Source: Cytophaga sp. FL35 (lineage in GTDB: Bacteria > Bacteroidota > Bacteroidia > Flavobacteriales > Flavobacteriaceae). Taken from it: a stretch of DNA of 64,000 nt. The notes beneath the pieces are model-generated. The model saw nothing but the letters and a program-made list of their open reading frames with translations. It was not told the DNA's origin and ran no database searches. Of this stretch, positions 30,161-38,945 are shown piece after piece (position 1 is the first letter of the stretch; every line of letters begins with the position of its first letter). Made by a program: the position numbers and the translations under genes. The stretch is from contig NZ_JACSOH010000009.1 in the NCBI RefSeq assembly GCF_014349235.1, forward strand, positions 115,228-179,227. The letters are read 5' to 3'.

Positions 30161-30173
30161 AGACCCATCTAGT

Positions 30174-30773
30174 TTAAGCATTTAATTTTTTGGTACGCCT
30201 GTAGCCAAATAGCAAAAATAAAATAGGCTCCATATCCTTATTGGCTTTTTTCCTTAAAATGGCGAAGGCCTTGGTGATATGATATTCAATTGTTTTTATA
30301 GAAACATTTAGATGCTCCGCAATTTCTATGTTGCTAAAACCTTCCTGTTTGCTCATTAGGAATATCTTTTTGCATTTAGGAGGTAGGTTCTGTATTTCTT
30401 TCTGGACCAACGACAACAACTTTTCAAAGAACACTTCATCTTTGTCCACAATTCTATCCAATTCCTCAATGTATTTCTTTTCCAAAGCGGTAACGGACTT
30501 TTGTTTTCTGTATTGATCTATAAACTCGTTGTGTACAGAACGATAAAGAAAGCTTTTAATGGTAAAATCACTTTTAAGGTTTTGTCTGCGTTCCCATGTC
30601 CTTATAAATACATTCTGTACAATATCTTCTGCTTGGTCCTTATCATTTACCAAACTGTTCGCATAAACGCAAAGTGGGTGATGGTATTCCTCTACTAAAT
30701 ATTCGTAGGCCTTTTCGTTACCATTTTTAAGATTTTGTACAAGGAATTGGTTGTTGTTAAAATCTGTTTTCAT
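30174..30773 (-). CDS. ECF RNA polymerase sigma factor
   Basis: About 199 residues from the ATG at 30773; a longer frame up to 30860 adds hydrophobic residues not found in this family. Region 2 (KAYEYLVEEYHHPLCVYANSLVNDKDQAEDIVQNVFIRTWERR) and region 4 helix-turn-helix (LPPKCKKIFLMSKQEGFSNIEIAEHLNVS) are clear. This is the Bacteroidota group partnered with FecR anti-sigma factors for SusC/TonB loci. Here the FecR gene is divergent rather than downstream, with 110 bases between starts. Confidence 0.95.
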   Translation of the reverse strand: MKTDFNNNQFLVQNLKNGNEKAYEYLVEEYHHPLCVYANSLVNDKDQAEDIVQNVFIRTWERRQNLKSDFTIKSFLYRSVHNEFIDQYRKQKSVTALEKKYIEELDRIVDKDEVFFEKLLSLVQKEIQNLPPKCKKIFLMSKQEGFSNIEIAEHLNVSIKTIEYHITKAFAILRKKANKDMEPILFLLFGYRRTKKLNA

Positions 30774-30883
30774 AAAAAGGGTTAGGTTGTTAATTAGTAC
30801 AGATTTTAAAATTATGAAAAAAAAATACAAATAAAGTTTAGGGTTGCGTAAAAAATACACGTATTAGTAACAGATATCGCAAT

Positions 30884-32041
30884 ATGAGTTTTTCGGACTT
30901 TGAACTAAATACAGCAAAATTCTTGAGCCGTTCCATTTCTTCAACCGAGCTTGACGCCTTGCAAAAAGCTATGGAGAACGAAGTAAACCATAATGTGTTT
31001 AAATCATTTACAGAGATAGAATTTGTTACAAGACATCTGATGAGCAAATACGATAAGGAAGCCGCTAAAAAAAACTTAATAAAAAAAATAAAGTCCGATA
31101 AAAGGGAGGTAAAAGTTTTGTTTATCAAGAGACTTTTTAATTACGCGGCCATTATCCTCTTGGGTCTTGGGTTAGGATACTTCTATTGGAATCACAATTT
31201 TGCCAATTCTATTAAAATCAAACCACAGAACTTGGAGGACGAAATTACCCTAACGCTATCAGATGGTTCCGTCAAGACCATTTCAGAAGCCAACGAGGCT
31301 TCGGTTTATGATCAAAAGGGTGATAGGGTAGGCCTCCAGCAAGGAAATCAATTAGTTTATAAAAAAGGGAATACCGCGGAGGAACTTATTTATAACACCC
31401 TTACCGTTCCCTATGGTAAAAAGTTTGCCCTGGTTTTGTCAGATGGAACAAAAGTGCATCTAAATTCTGGAAGTTCCATTAAATATCCGGTGGAGTTTAA
31501 AAATAATCATGAAAGAAAAATTCATTTGATCGGTGAGGGATATTTTGATGTCGCCAAAAATGAATCTCCCTTTGTCATCACCGCCAATCATCTAAATGTA
31601 CGTGTACTTGGTACTCAATTTAATCTATCAGCCTATCCTGAAGATGAAACGGTGCGTACTGTATTGGTGGAAGGATCCGTTGGTTTTTTTGAGGAACGTG
31701 AAAAGTTTACGAGTGAATCGCCTGTGTTAGATCCTGGCTACATGGCCATTTGGGAGAGAAATATAAAAAAAATGGAATTCAAGGAGGTGAATACAGAGTT
31801 GTATACGGATTGGATGAATGGCCGAATAATTTTTAGTCATATGCCCTTTGAAGATATACTTAAAAAACTGGAGAGAATTTATAATGTAGAAATCACTAAT
31901 AGCTATGAACAACTTAATCAAGTAAAGTTCAATGCCAGTTTTGATACGGAGACCATTAACCAAGTATTTGAAGCATTCAATAAAAATTACCCTTTAAAAT
32001 TTACAATTGATGGGCGGAAAATAGAAATAACCCAACCTTAA
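30884..32041 (+). CDS. FecR-family anti-sigma factor
   Basis: 385 residues. A cytoplasmic N-terminal domain (residues 1-80) should bind the sigma factor, one membrane segment follows (YAAIILLGLGLGYFYW), then the periplasmic FecR domain (VPYGKKFALVLSDGTKVHLNSGS and GEGYFDVAKNESPFVI) and a C-terminal DUF4974-type domain (FSHMPFEDILKKLERIYNVEI). It relays a signal from the TonB-dependent SusC, which has the matching N-terminal STN domain. It starts the plus-strand block that leads into susC. Confidence 0.95.
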   Translation: MSFSDFELNTAKFLSRSISSTELDALQKAMENEVNHNVFKSFTEIEFVTRHLMSKYDKEAAKKNLIKKIKSDKREVKVLFIKRLFNYAAIILLGLGLGYFYWNHNFANSIKIKPQNLEDEITLTLSDGSVKTISEANEASVYDQKGDRVGLQQGNQLVYKKGNTAEELIYNTLTVPYGKKFALVLSDGTKVHLNSGSSIKYPVEFKNNHERKIHLIGEGYFDVAKNESPFVITANHLNVRVLGTQFNLSAYPEDETVRTVLVEGSVGFFEEREKFTSESPVLDPGYMAIWERNIKKMEFKEVNTELYTDWMNGRIIFSHMPFEDILKKLERIYNVEITNSYEQLNQVKFNASFDTETINQVFEAFNKNYPLKFTIDGRKIEITQP

Positions 32042-32095
32042 ATTTAAAACCTATGACATAGAACAACTAAGAATAAACACACTCTAAAAATAAAA

Positions 32096-32125
32096 AATCG
32101 GAAAATGCTGGCACATTTCCCGATT
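32096..32125 (+). promoter_or_regulatory. Hairpin in fecR-susC gap
   Basis: Arms AATCGGAAAATG (32096-32107) and CATTTCCCGATT (32114-32125) pair over 12 bases with one mismatch and a 6-base loop. No T-run follows, so it is more like an attenuating or stabilising hairpin than a standard terminator. It may set the fecR to susC ratio. Confidence 0.45.
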
Positions 32126-32177
32126 GGGATTTAGAGTGATATACGCAATCGTTAACCATCTAAATTTGAACAAATAT

Positions 32178-35100
32178 ATGAAAAACCCAATCATATGGAG
32201 TAGGGAGAATATGCCCTATCCATTGAAGTTACGGCTAAAAATGAAATTTAGTATTTGCCTTTTTGCCATCATTTTTTTTCAGGCTCAGGGAAACACGTCT
32301 TCGGCTGATACGGAAATTACGCTACAGCTAAAGAATGTAACCTTGGAAAAGGTATTTCAAGAAATTGAATCTCTTACTAGCTTTAAGGTTCTATATAATG
32401 ACAATCAGGTTAATTATAATAGAAAAGTTAGTGTTAGTTATGTAAAGGCTCCATTAAAAGGGGTACTCACCGATTTATTCCAGGACACTTCCATTACGTT
32501 TGAAATCTTGGACACACAGATAATTCTAACAAGAAGTTTGCCTTCGTCAAAAATTAAAGCCACTGAAGCCAAGGTTCAACAAGATATTTCAGGGGTTGTT
32601 ACGGATGTTAATGGAATGCCTCTTCCGGGGGTTTCCGTTGTTGAAAAAGGCACCTCCAACGGAACGGCAACAGATTTTGATGGAAATTATTCCTTGGTTA
32701 CCCAAAATGCAAATGCCGTTTTGGTGTTTAGCTCCATAGGTTTTGCGACCAAGGAAGTTTCGGTAAATCAGTCGGCCACCATCAACGTTCAATTAGAGGA
32801 AGATTCCGAAGCATTGGACGAAGTGGTAGTGACGGCTTTGGGCATCAAACAAGAAACGAGAAAACTAGGCTATTCCGTAGCTAAGGTGGATGCGGAGGAA
32901 GTGAACGTAAACCGTTCGTCCAATTTCATGAATACCCTTCAAGGTAAAGTGGCGGGGGTTAATGTTTCGGCCCTTGGTACCGGTCCTGGTGGATCTTCAA
33001 AAGTACGTATACGTGGTCAATCCTCCATTTCGGGTACAAACAACCCCTTGATAGTTGTGAATGGGGTACCTATAGATAATACCAGCTTTGGAACTAATAT
33101 TGGTAGTTCTGGAGGAAGTGGGGAACCCGGTACCAGTAGTGGGGGTGTGTATTCTGATGGTGGGGATGGTTTTTCCAGTATCAATCCGGATGACATTGAA
33201 AGTATGACCATTTTAAAGGGGGCAACCGGTGCCGCACTCTACGGTTCCAGGGCCAAGGACGGGGTGATAATGATTACCACCAAAACCCGAGGCACTGGAC
33301 AGGGAATTGGTGTAAATTATACCTTAAGTATTGCCAATCAAACTCCTTTGGATTTTACGGATTATCAATATGAATATGGGCAAGGGGAAAACGGTGTACG
33401 ACCTACTTCGGCAAATCCTACCTCAGGGCAATGGTCTTTTGGAGAACGCTTTGAGCCCGGAATGACCCAAATTCTATTTGATGGGGTAGAGGTTCCTTAT
33501 GAACCGGTTTATGATCGTATTAAGGAATTTTATAGAAATGGCCTGGATATCACTAATTCTATCGGCCTGTCCGGAAATAGTGAAAAAGGTGGCTTCAATT
33601 TATCGCTCTCCAATCTTGAAAGTAAGGGCATAACACCCAATAATGAGTTTAAACGTATCAATGTTGGCTTAGGGGCTAGTTACCTCCTTTCAAAAAACCT
33701 GTCCTTTACAACCAACATCAATTATTCCAATGAAAAAAATACCAATCCGCCCAATGTGGGGCAGCAGGATAACACCATCCCAGTAGCTTTATTCAATATG
33801 GCGAATTCGATGCCTTTAGATTTATTGGATCAAAAGAAATTTGATGAAAATGGTAACGAGTTTGTGTATTCTAGATTTAGGAATAGGACCAATCCTTATT
33901 TCACTTTAAGTGAGCAGTTCAATAGTATTGAAAGGGACCGGATTTTTGGTAATGCATCCCTAAAGTATAATTTTTTGCCTTGGCTTTTTGGTCAGGTAAG
34001 GGTAGGACAGGATTATTGGTCCAGAGATCAAGAATATAATGGCTATCCTACAGGTCAGGCCTCTAGGCCACCAGCACCTGAAGGATTTGTGAACGGGACC
34101 TATACTCAGGAGGTAAGAAGGTTTAGGGAAACGAATGTGGATTTCCTTCTTTCAGCCAATAAGGATTTTGGTGATGATTTTAGTTTGGGTGTCAATTTTG
34201 GTGGAAATAAAATGAAACGTGTTAGCAAGCTTAACCGTGTTAACGTCACAGATTTTGTTATTAGAGACTTGTACACCGTTCAGAATGGTAGAGTAAAAGA
34301 TCCCTTATACGGTTTTTCAGAAAGAGGAGTCAATTCTCTATACGGAGCATTGGACCTGTCTTTTAAGGATACGTATTATATAAGTGCTACAGCACGTAAT
34401 GATTGGTTTACAACATTGTCTCCGGCGAATAGAAGTATTTTATACCCTTCTGTTTCAGCAAGCTACGTTTTTTCCAATGCCTTGGATAATGTGGAATGGT
34501 TAACTTTTGGCAAACTACGTGCTGCTTATGCCGAGGTGGGAAGTGACACGGATGTACCGCCATATTCAGATGCTTTATTTTATAATATCAACGCGAATTT
34601 ATTTGCAAACTCCAATGGACAATTTCAGCCTGTAGGTGCTCCAAATACAAACACCCTTCCAAATCCAAATTTAAAGCCAATGAGGGTGAAGGAAACCGAA
34701 TTTGGCTTGGATTTGAGAATGTTCAATTCCCGTGTGAATTTAGATTTAAGTGTCTACAGGAAATCTACTTTTGATCAAATTATACCGGCACAAATTTCAA
34801 ATGCTTCCGGTTTCGTAAGCACCCTAATTAATAGTGGTGAAAGTAGGAGCGATGGTGTGGAAGCCCTATTGACGCTCGTACCTGTACAAAATGAAGATCT
34901 TAAGTATGACATTACCCTTAATACATCATACAACAAAACCAAGGTTGTTTCTTTGTTAACAGATACTCCGGGGGAAAGTATTGTGGTAGGAACCCACGCT
35001 TTTAATGGTTTTCTTTATCAAGTAGTGGGGGAGGAAATTGGTCAATTGGCCGGTTTTGGCTATAAATTCGATGAGCAAGGAAGGCAAATTTTTGCGGATG

Positions 35101-35672
35101 ATGGTAGACCCCTGCGCTCAGATGATATTGTCTTTTTTGGCAGTGCCTTACCTAAATGGGTAGGTGGCATTACCAATAGTTTTAGGTATAAGAATTTTAA
35201 TGCCTCTTTCCTTATAGATTTTAAACTGGGAGGCAAAATGATTTCCGGTACCAACTTTAACGCTACCAGGCACGGACTCCATAAAATGACTTTGGAAGGT
35301 AGGGAAGGCGGAGTTATTGGTGATGGTGTCAACCAAGCAGGTCAACCCAATACAGTTGCTACACCGGCACAGACCTACTGGGAAGTTGTGCGCTCTCAGC
35401 AACTTATTGAACCAATTGTATATGATAGTGGTTATTGGAAATTTAGACAACTAAACCTAGGTTATGATTTAACAGATTTGGTTCAGGATAGTACTTTTTT
35501 CCAAGGCTTAACGGTAAGTCTCTTTGCCAACAACCTCTTTATCATTAAAAAGTGGGTCCCGAATATCGATCCGGATTCATTTGGCTATAGTTCCGATAAT
35601 GTATCGGGATTGGAATCTACTGGTGTACCTACTACTAGAAGTATTGGCTTAAACCTTAATTGTAAATTTTAA
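32178..35672 (+). CDS. SusC-family TonB-dependent outer-membrane transporter
   Basis: About 1164 residues from the ATG at 32178; the upstream TTG at 32124 falls within the hairpin. A long n-region and hydrophobic core form the signal. Then an STN signalling domain (LQLKNVTLEKVFQEIESLTSFKVLY), a carboxypeptidase-regulatory-like domain (ISGVVTDVNGMPLPGVSVVEKGTSNGTATDFDGNY), the plug (VRIRGQSSISGTNNPLIVVNGVPID) and a large beta-barrel ending TRSIGLNLNCKF. The STN domain fits control by the FecR/sigma pair. It imports the substrate bound by the SusD partner, 11 bases downstream. Confidence 0.97.
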   Translation: MKNPIIWSRENMPYPLKLRLKMKFSICLFAIIFFQAQGNTSSADTEITLQLKNVTLEKVFQEIESLTSFKVLYNDNQVNYNRKVSVSYVKAPLKGVLTDLFQDTSITFEILDTQIILTRSLPSSKIKATEAKVQQDISGVVTDVNGMPLPGVSVVEKGTSNGTATDFDGNYSLVTQNANAVLVFSSIGFATKEVSVNQSATINVQLEEDSEALDEVVVTALGIKQETRKLGYSVAKVDAEEVNVNRSSNFMNTLQGKVAGVNVSALGTGPGGSSKVRIRGQSSISGTNNPLIVVNGVPIDNTSFGTNIGSSGGSGEPGTSSGGVYSDGGDGFSSINPDDIESMTILKGATGAALYGSRAKDGVIMITTKTRGTGQGIGVNYTLSIANQTPLDFTDYQYEYGQGENGVRPTSANPTSGQWSFGERFEPGMTQILFDGVEVPYEPVYDRIKEFYRNGLDITNSIGLSGNSEKGGFNLSLSNLESKGITPNNEFKRINVGLGASYLLSKNLSFTTNINYSNEKNTNPPNVGQQDNTIPVALFNMANSMPLDLLDQKKFDENGNEFVYSRFRNRTNPYFTLSEQFNSIERDRIFGNASLKYNFLPWLFGQVRVGQDYWSRDQEYNGYPTGQASRPPAPEGFVNGTYTQEVRRFRETNVDFLLSANKDFGDDFSLGVNFGGNKMKRVSKLNRVNVTDFVIRDLYTVQNGRVKDPLYGFSERGVNSLYGALDLSFKDTYYISATARNDWFTTLSPANRSILYPSVSASYVFSNALDNVEWLTFGKLRAAYAEVGSDTDVPPYSDALFYNINANLFANSNGQFQPVGAPNTNTLPNPNLKPMRVKETEFGLDLRMFNSRVNLDLSVYRKSTFDQIIPAQISNASGFVSTLINSGESRSDGVEALLTLVPVQNEDLKYDITLNTSYNKTKVVSLLTDTPGESIVVGTHAFNGFLYQVVGEEIGQLAGFGYKFDEQGRQIFADDGRPLRSDDIVFFGSALPKWVGGITNSFRYKNFNASFLIDFKLGGKMISGTNFNATRHGLHKMTLEGREGGVIGDGVNQAGQPNTVATPAQTYWEVVRSQQLIEPIVYDSGYWKFRQLNLGYDLTDLVQDSTFFQGLTVSLFANNLFIIKKWVPNIDPDSFGYSSDNVSGLESTGVPTTRSIGLNLNCKF

Positions 35673-35683
35673 AGGAAAGCATC

Positions 35684-37216
35684 ATGAAAAATAAACTATA
35701 CAGATTTTTGATTTTTGGATTGATTTTCATGGGCTTATCATGTGATAAGAATTTTGATGAAATCAATACCAATAATGTAGACCCAACAAAAGAAAGTGTC
35801 GATCCCATTTTTCTTCTTAACAATGCCATCATAAATACGTCATTTTCAAATGCGCAGCTTATTTATGATTTAGGCGTGGTCCAGCAGATTATTTCTCCCA
35901 ATTCAGGAGTATTAACAGGTGCCAATTACAACCAGGACAATAGGGATGTTACCGATGACCATTGGGTTAAGTATTATGAAAATGTCATTAAAAATACCGG
36001 AGATATATTGGGTCAATTACAAGCTGAGGATGCCCCAGACCGGCCCAACCTATTGCATATGACCAGGTTGGTACAGGCGTTGACCTTTATGATTCTAACT
36101 GATGAGTACGGTGATATACCTTATTCCGAAGCGGGTAAAGGGGTATCTGACCAAATTGTATTACCCTCCTATGATTCTCAAGAAGCCATTTATGCTGATT
36201 TGATCAGTGAGGTCAAGGAAGCAACAGCCGGACTAAGTGCTTCCGCGCCTTCCGAAAATGGAGAAGTACTTTATTCCGGTGAGATTGCTAAGTGGAAAAA
36301 ATTTGGGAACTCCCTGCTCCTTAGATTGGGAATGCATATTTCTGAAGTTAACCCATCATTGGCAGAGCAAACGGTGTCTGAGGCCTTTGCAGCAGGACTT
36401 ATGGAGTCCAATGAAGATAATTACGTAATTAGGCATGATAACAATTTCACCAACAATGCAGGCTCATTATTGAACTCAACGGAAGCCAACAATTTTTACA
36501 TGGTCGACACTTTTGTAGATTTCCTGTCAAGTACCAATGACCCTAGGTTGCAGTCCTTGGCCTTACGTTTTGTGGGGGCTACCTCCGGACCGGAACAAAC
36601 CGTGGAGGCAGGCGTAAAAGACCCCGAGGAACAGGTGGGCATACCCATGGGCTATGACAACGGTACCATTGGAGGGGTGGCAAGTGATTTGGGTCTCGCC
36701 AGTTTTTATGATTTTACACAAGTTGATAGATTTCTGGTAGCCAAGCAAACGGCACCTATGTATATAATTACCTATAGCCAGACTCAATTATTATTGGCAG
36801 AGGCAGCAACCCGGGGTTGGATAAGTGGAGATGCCGAAACATTTTATAACGAAGGGGTTAGGGCCCACATGCAGTTAATGTCCAGCTATGATGAGTCAGT
36901 AGCTATAATGGAAGAAGAAATAGACACCTATTTAACTGAAAACCCATTTGATGCAGCCAATGCTTTGGAGCAAATAGGAAACCAATATTGGGTCTCTTGC
37001 TTTTTGAACGGTCCGGAGGCATTTGCCAATTTTAGGCGAACCGGTTTTCCAGATTTAGACTCAAATCCATATCCCGCTCAGGACATCAGCACAGATTTTA
37101 TTAACAGATTGACTTATCCCAATTCCGAAGTGGCAACCAATAATGAAAATTTGGGTGCTGCAGTTTCCAGAATGGGTGCAGATAATCTGGATACCAATGT
37201 ATGGTGGGATCAATAA
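35684..37216 (+). CDS. SusD/RagB-family substrate-binding lipoprotein
   Basis: 510 residues. Lipoprotein signal ending GLSCDKNFDEINTN (Cys20). The pattern FDEINTNNVDPT and the later DEYGDIPYSEAGKG and QTQLLLAEAATRGW resemble the SusD-like_2 branch rather than classic starch SusD. That branch also serves oligosaccharides and other small ligands. It forms the lid of the SusC pore and starts 11 bases after it, the usual coupling. Confidence 0.95.
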   Translation: MKNKLYRFLIFGLIFMGLSCDKNFDEINTNNVDPTKESVDPIFLLNNAIINTSFSNAQLIYDLGVVQQIISPNSGVLTGANYNQDNRDVTDDHWVKYYENVIKNTGDILGQLQAEDAPDRPNLLHMTRLVQALTFMILTDEYGDIPYSEAGKGVSDQIVLPSYDSQEAIYADLISEVKEATAGLSASAPSENGEVLYSGEIAKWKKFGNSLLLRLGMHISEVNPSLAEQTVSEAFAAGLMESNEDNYVIRHDNNFTNNAGSLLNSTEANNFYMVDTFVDFLSSTNDPRLQSLALRFVGATSGPEQTVEAGVKDPEEQVGIPMGYDNGTIGGVASDLGLASFYDFTQVDRFLVAKQTAPMYIITYSQTQLLLAEAATRGWISGDAETFYNEGVRAHMQLMSSYDESVAIMEEEIDTYLTENPFDAANALEQIGNQYWVSCFLNGPEAFANFRRTGFPDLDSNPYPAQDISTDFINRLTYPNSEVATNNENLGAAVSRMGADNLDTNVWWDQ

Positions 37217-37244
37217 ATAACAAATCCAAACATAGATACAGAAA

Positions 37245-38744
37245 ATGAAGAACACTTTAAAACAGCTTATTGCTAAAAGTAGGGCAGAAGACAAAGCATA
37301 TGCACAACAGCGTAAAGCTGAAATAATGAGTCCTAAAACAGGAGACGACCGTAGAAATTTTCTCAAAAAAACGGCTCTCGGTGGTATTGCCCTTTCAAGT
37401 TTCATGGGCTATTCTTTTGAAGATACCATAGCCGAGACAACTTCCAAAGTTAAAAGGGCCTCTGCTCCGTCAGAATTGAAAATTACGGATATGCGGTACG
37501 TGGTGACCAACGTAATGGGGGGTACGCCTATTATCAAAATTGAGACCAATCAAGGTATTCATGGTTTGGGTGAAGTAAGGGATGCTGCAGATGTACGATA
37601 TGCATTGATGCTTAAAAGTAGAATTTTAGGAGAGAACCCCTGTAATGTCGAGAAAGTATTCAAAAGCATCAAACAGTTTGGTGGACCCGCTCGTCAGGCG
37701 GGTGGTGTCTGTGCTGTTGAAATGGCCCTATGGGATTTGTGCGGAAAGGCATACAATGTTCCTGCGTGGCAGTTGCTTGGGGGGCGTTATCGCGATAAAG
37801 TTCGTCTATATGCCGATACCCCTGAGGCCAACTCCCCGGAAGAACAACAGCGTCTCATTAATTTTAGGGTAAAGGAACAAGGGTATACTTGGCTTAAAAT
37901 GGATGTGTCCATCGGAGAATTAAAGGGTAAAAAAGATACCGTTGTCAACGGTAAATTCTGGGAAGATTCCAAAGGAAGCCTTTCTCAATGGGGAGATCAA
38001 AGAAACTTTATGTCCTATGGCAATACCATGCATCCTTTCACTCAAATTCAAATTACGGAAAAGGGTTTGGAGCATTTACAACAAGTGGTAGAGGATGTTA
38101 GGAATATGGTAGGATATGAAATTCCTATTTCAACAGACCATTACGGCCATTTTGATATGAACAACAATATTCGTCTGGCAAAGGCTTTAGAGAAATATCG
38201 CTTAGCTTGGTTCGAGGATATGGTACCCTGGCAATACACGGAACAATGGAAGGAAATAACGAGAAGTATAGATACGCCAACAACTACTGGAGAGGATATT
38301 TACCTGTTAAAAGATTTCCTGCCCCTCATTCATGAACGTGCGATAGATATCGTGCATCCTGATTTGGCTTCCTCGGGCGGATTGCTGGAAACTAAACGGA
38401 TAGCCGATTATGCCGAAGAATTTGGTATTGCCATGGCCATGCACCAAGCAGGAACCCCCATTTCCTTTATGGCGAATGTACATTGTGCTGCCGCCTCGCA
38501 GAATTTCTTGGCTTTGGAGCACCACTCTGTGGATTTACCTTGGTGGGAAGATTTAGTGACTACCGTGGGTGGATTTAAAATGATAGATAAAGGTTTTGCT
38601 ACAGTACCTCTTACCGCCCCAGGTTTGGGAATTGAGCTAAATGAGGAAGTGCTAAAGAAACATGTACATCCAAAAGACAAAAGTTATTTTGAACCTACGG
38701 ACCAGTGGAACAAACTAATGTCCCATGACCGTACCTACAGTTAA
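37245..38744 (+). CDS. Tat-signal enolase-superfamily dehydratase
   Basis: 499 residues. The twin-arginine signal DDRRNFLKK (Arg36-37) precedes a hydrophobic stretch. The barrel matches the mandelate racemase subgroup: metal ligands Asp298, Glu324 and Glu350 are 26 residues apart each, and an Asp373/His400 dyad has the spacing of mandelate racemase. The usual KxK reads Lys218-Met-Asp220. An insertion of nearly 50 residues separates this from the first metal ligand. It probably dehydrates a sugar acid to a 2-keto-3-deoxy acid in the periplasm. Substrate unknown. It starts 28 bases after susD. A cytoplasmic role is possible only if the signal is not used. Confidence 0.9.
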   Translation: MKNTLKQLIAKSRAEDKAYAQQRKAEIMSPKTGDDRRNFLKKTALGGIALSSFMGYSFEDTIAETTSKVKRASAPSELKITDMRYVVTNVMGGTPIIKIETNQGIHGLGEVRDAADVRYALMLKSRILGENPCNVEKVFKSIKQFGGPARQAGGVCAVEMALWDLCGKAYNVPAWQLLGGRYRDKVRLYADTPEANSPEEQQRLINFRVKEQGYTWLKMDVSIGELKGKKDTVVNGKFWEDSKGSLSQWGDQRNFMSYGNTMHPFTQIQITEKGLEHLQQVVEDVRNMVGYEIPISTDHYGHFDMNNNIRLAKALEKYRLAWFEDMVPWQYTEQWKEITRSIDTPTTTGEDIYLLKDFLPLIHERAIDIVHPDLASSGGLLETKRIADYAEEFGIAMAMHQAGTPISFMANVHCAAASQNFLALEHHSVDLPWWEDLVTTVGGFKMIDKGFATVPLTAPGLGIELNEEVLKKHVHPKDKSYFEPTDQWNKLMSHDRTYS

Positions 38745-38945
38745 AATCGAAATTCATATTTATATGATTTTTCAAACCATAGCAGAGTGTTAGTCAATTT
38801 TGTTTGAGTTGGTTTGGTTGCCGTTGGACTCCCCGAAGCCTTAATTCGGGGACGTTCAACTACATTGGCAATAACGTACAAAATTGTTACATTGTTAAAA
38901 GATTAAAATAATATCGAACTACTTAATAATAATGAACAGTAAAAA
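38745..38945 (+). other. Intergenic region with a GC-rich hairpin
   Basis: 201 bases between the dehydratase and the RraA-family gene. The notable element is a stem at 38823-38860: arms around CCCCGAA and TTCGGGG, extended by GTTGGAC against the facing GTTCAAC with one bulge. No T-tract follows. The rest is AT-rich with no clear promoter box. It could separate mRNA segments or end the susCD transcript weakly. Confidence 0.45.

Noticed and set aside
30771..30860. Longer start of the ECF sigma gene
   Set aside because: The extra residues are hydrophobic and unlike the family N-terminus; the ATG at 30773 starts directly before region 2.
32124..32180. Upstream TTG start for susC
   Set aside because: It falls within the hairpin and adds a segment before the signal peptide; ATG at 32178 gives a normal SusC signal.
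37245..38744. Assigning this gene as the L-fuconate dehydratase of the fucose operon
   Set aside because: It has an export signal, belongs to the susCD unit and has KxD in place of KxK; the fucose enzymes lie in a different cytoplasmic operon.
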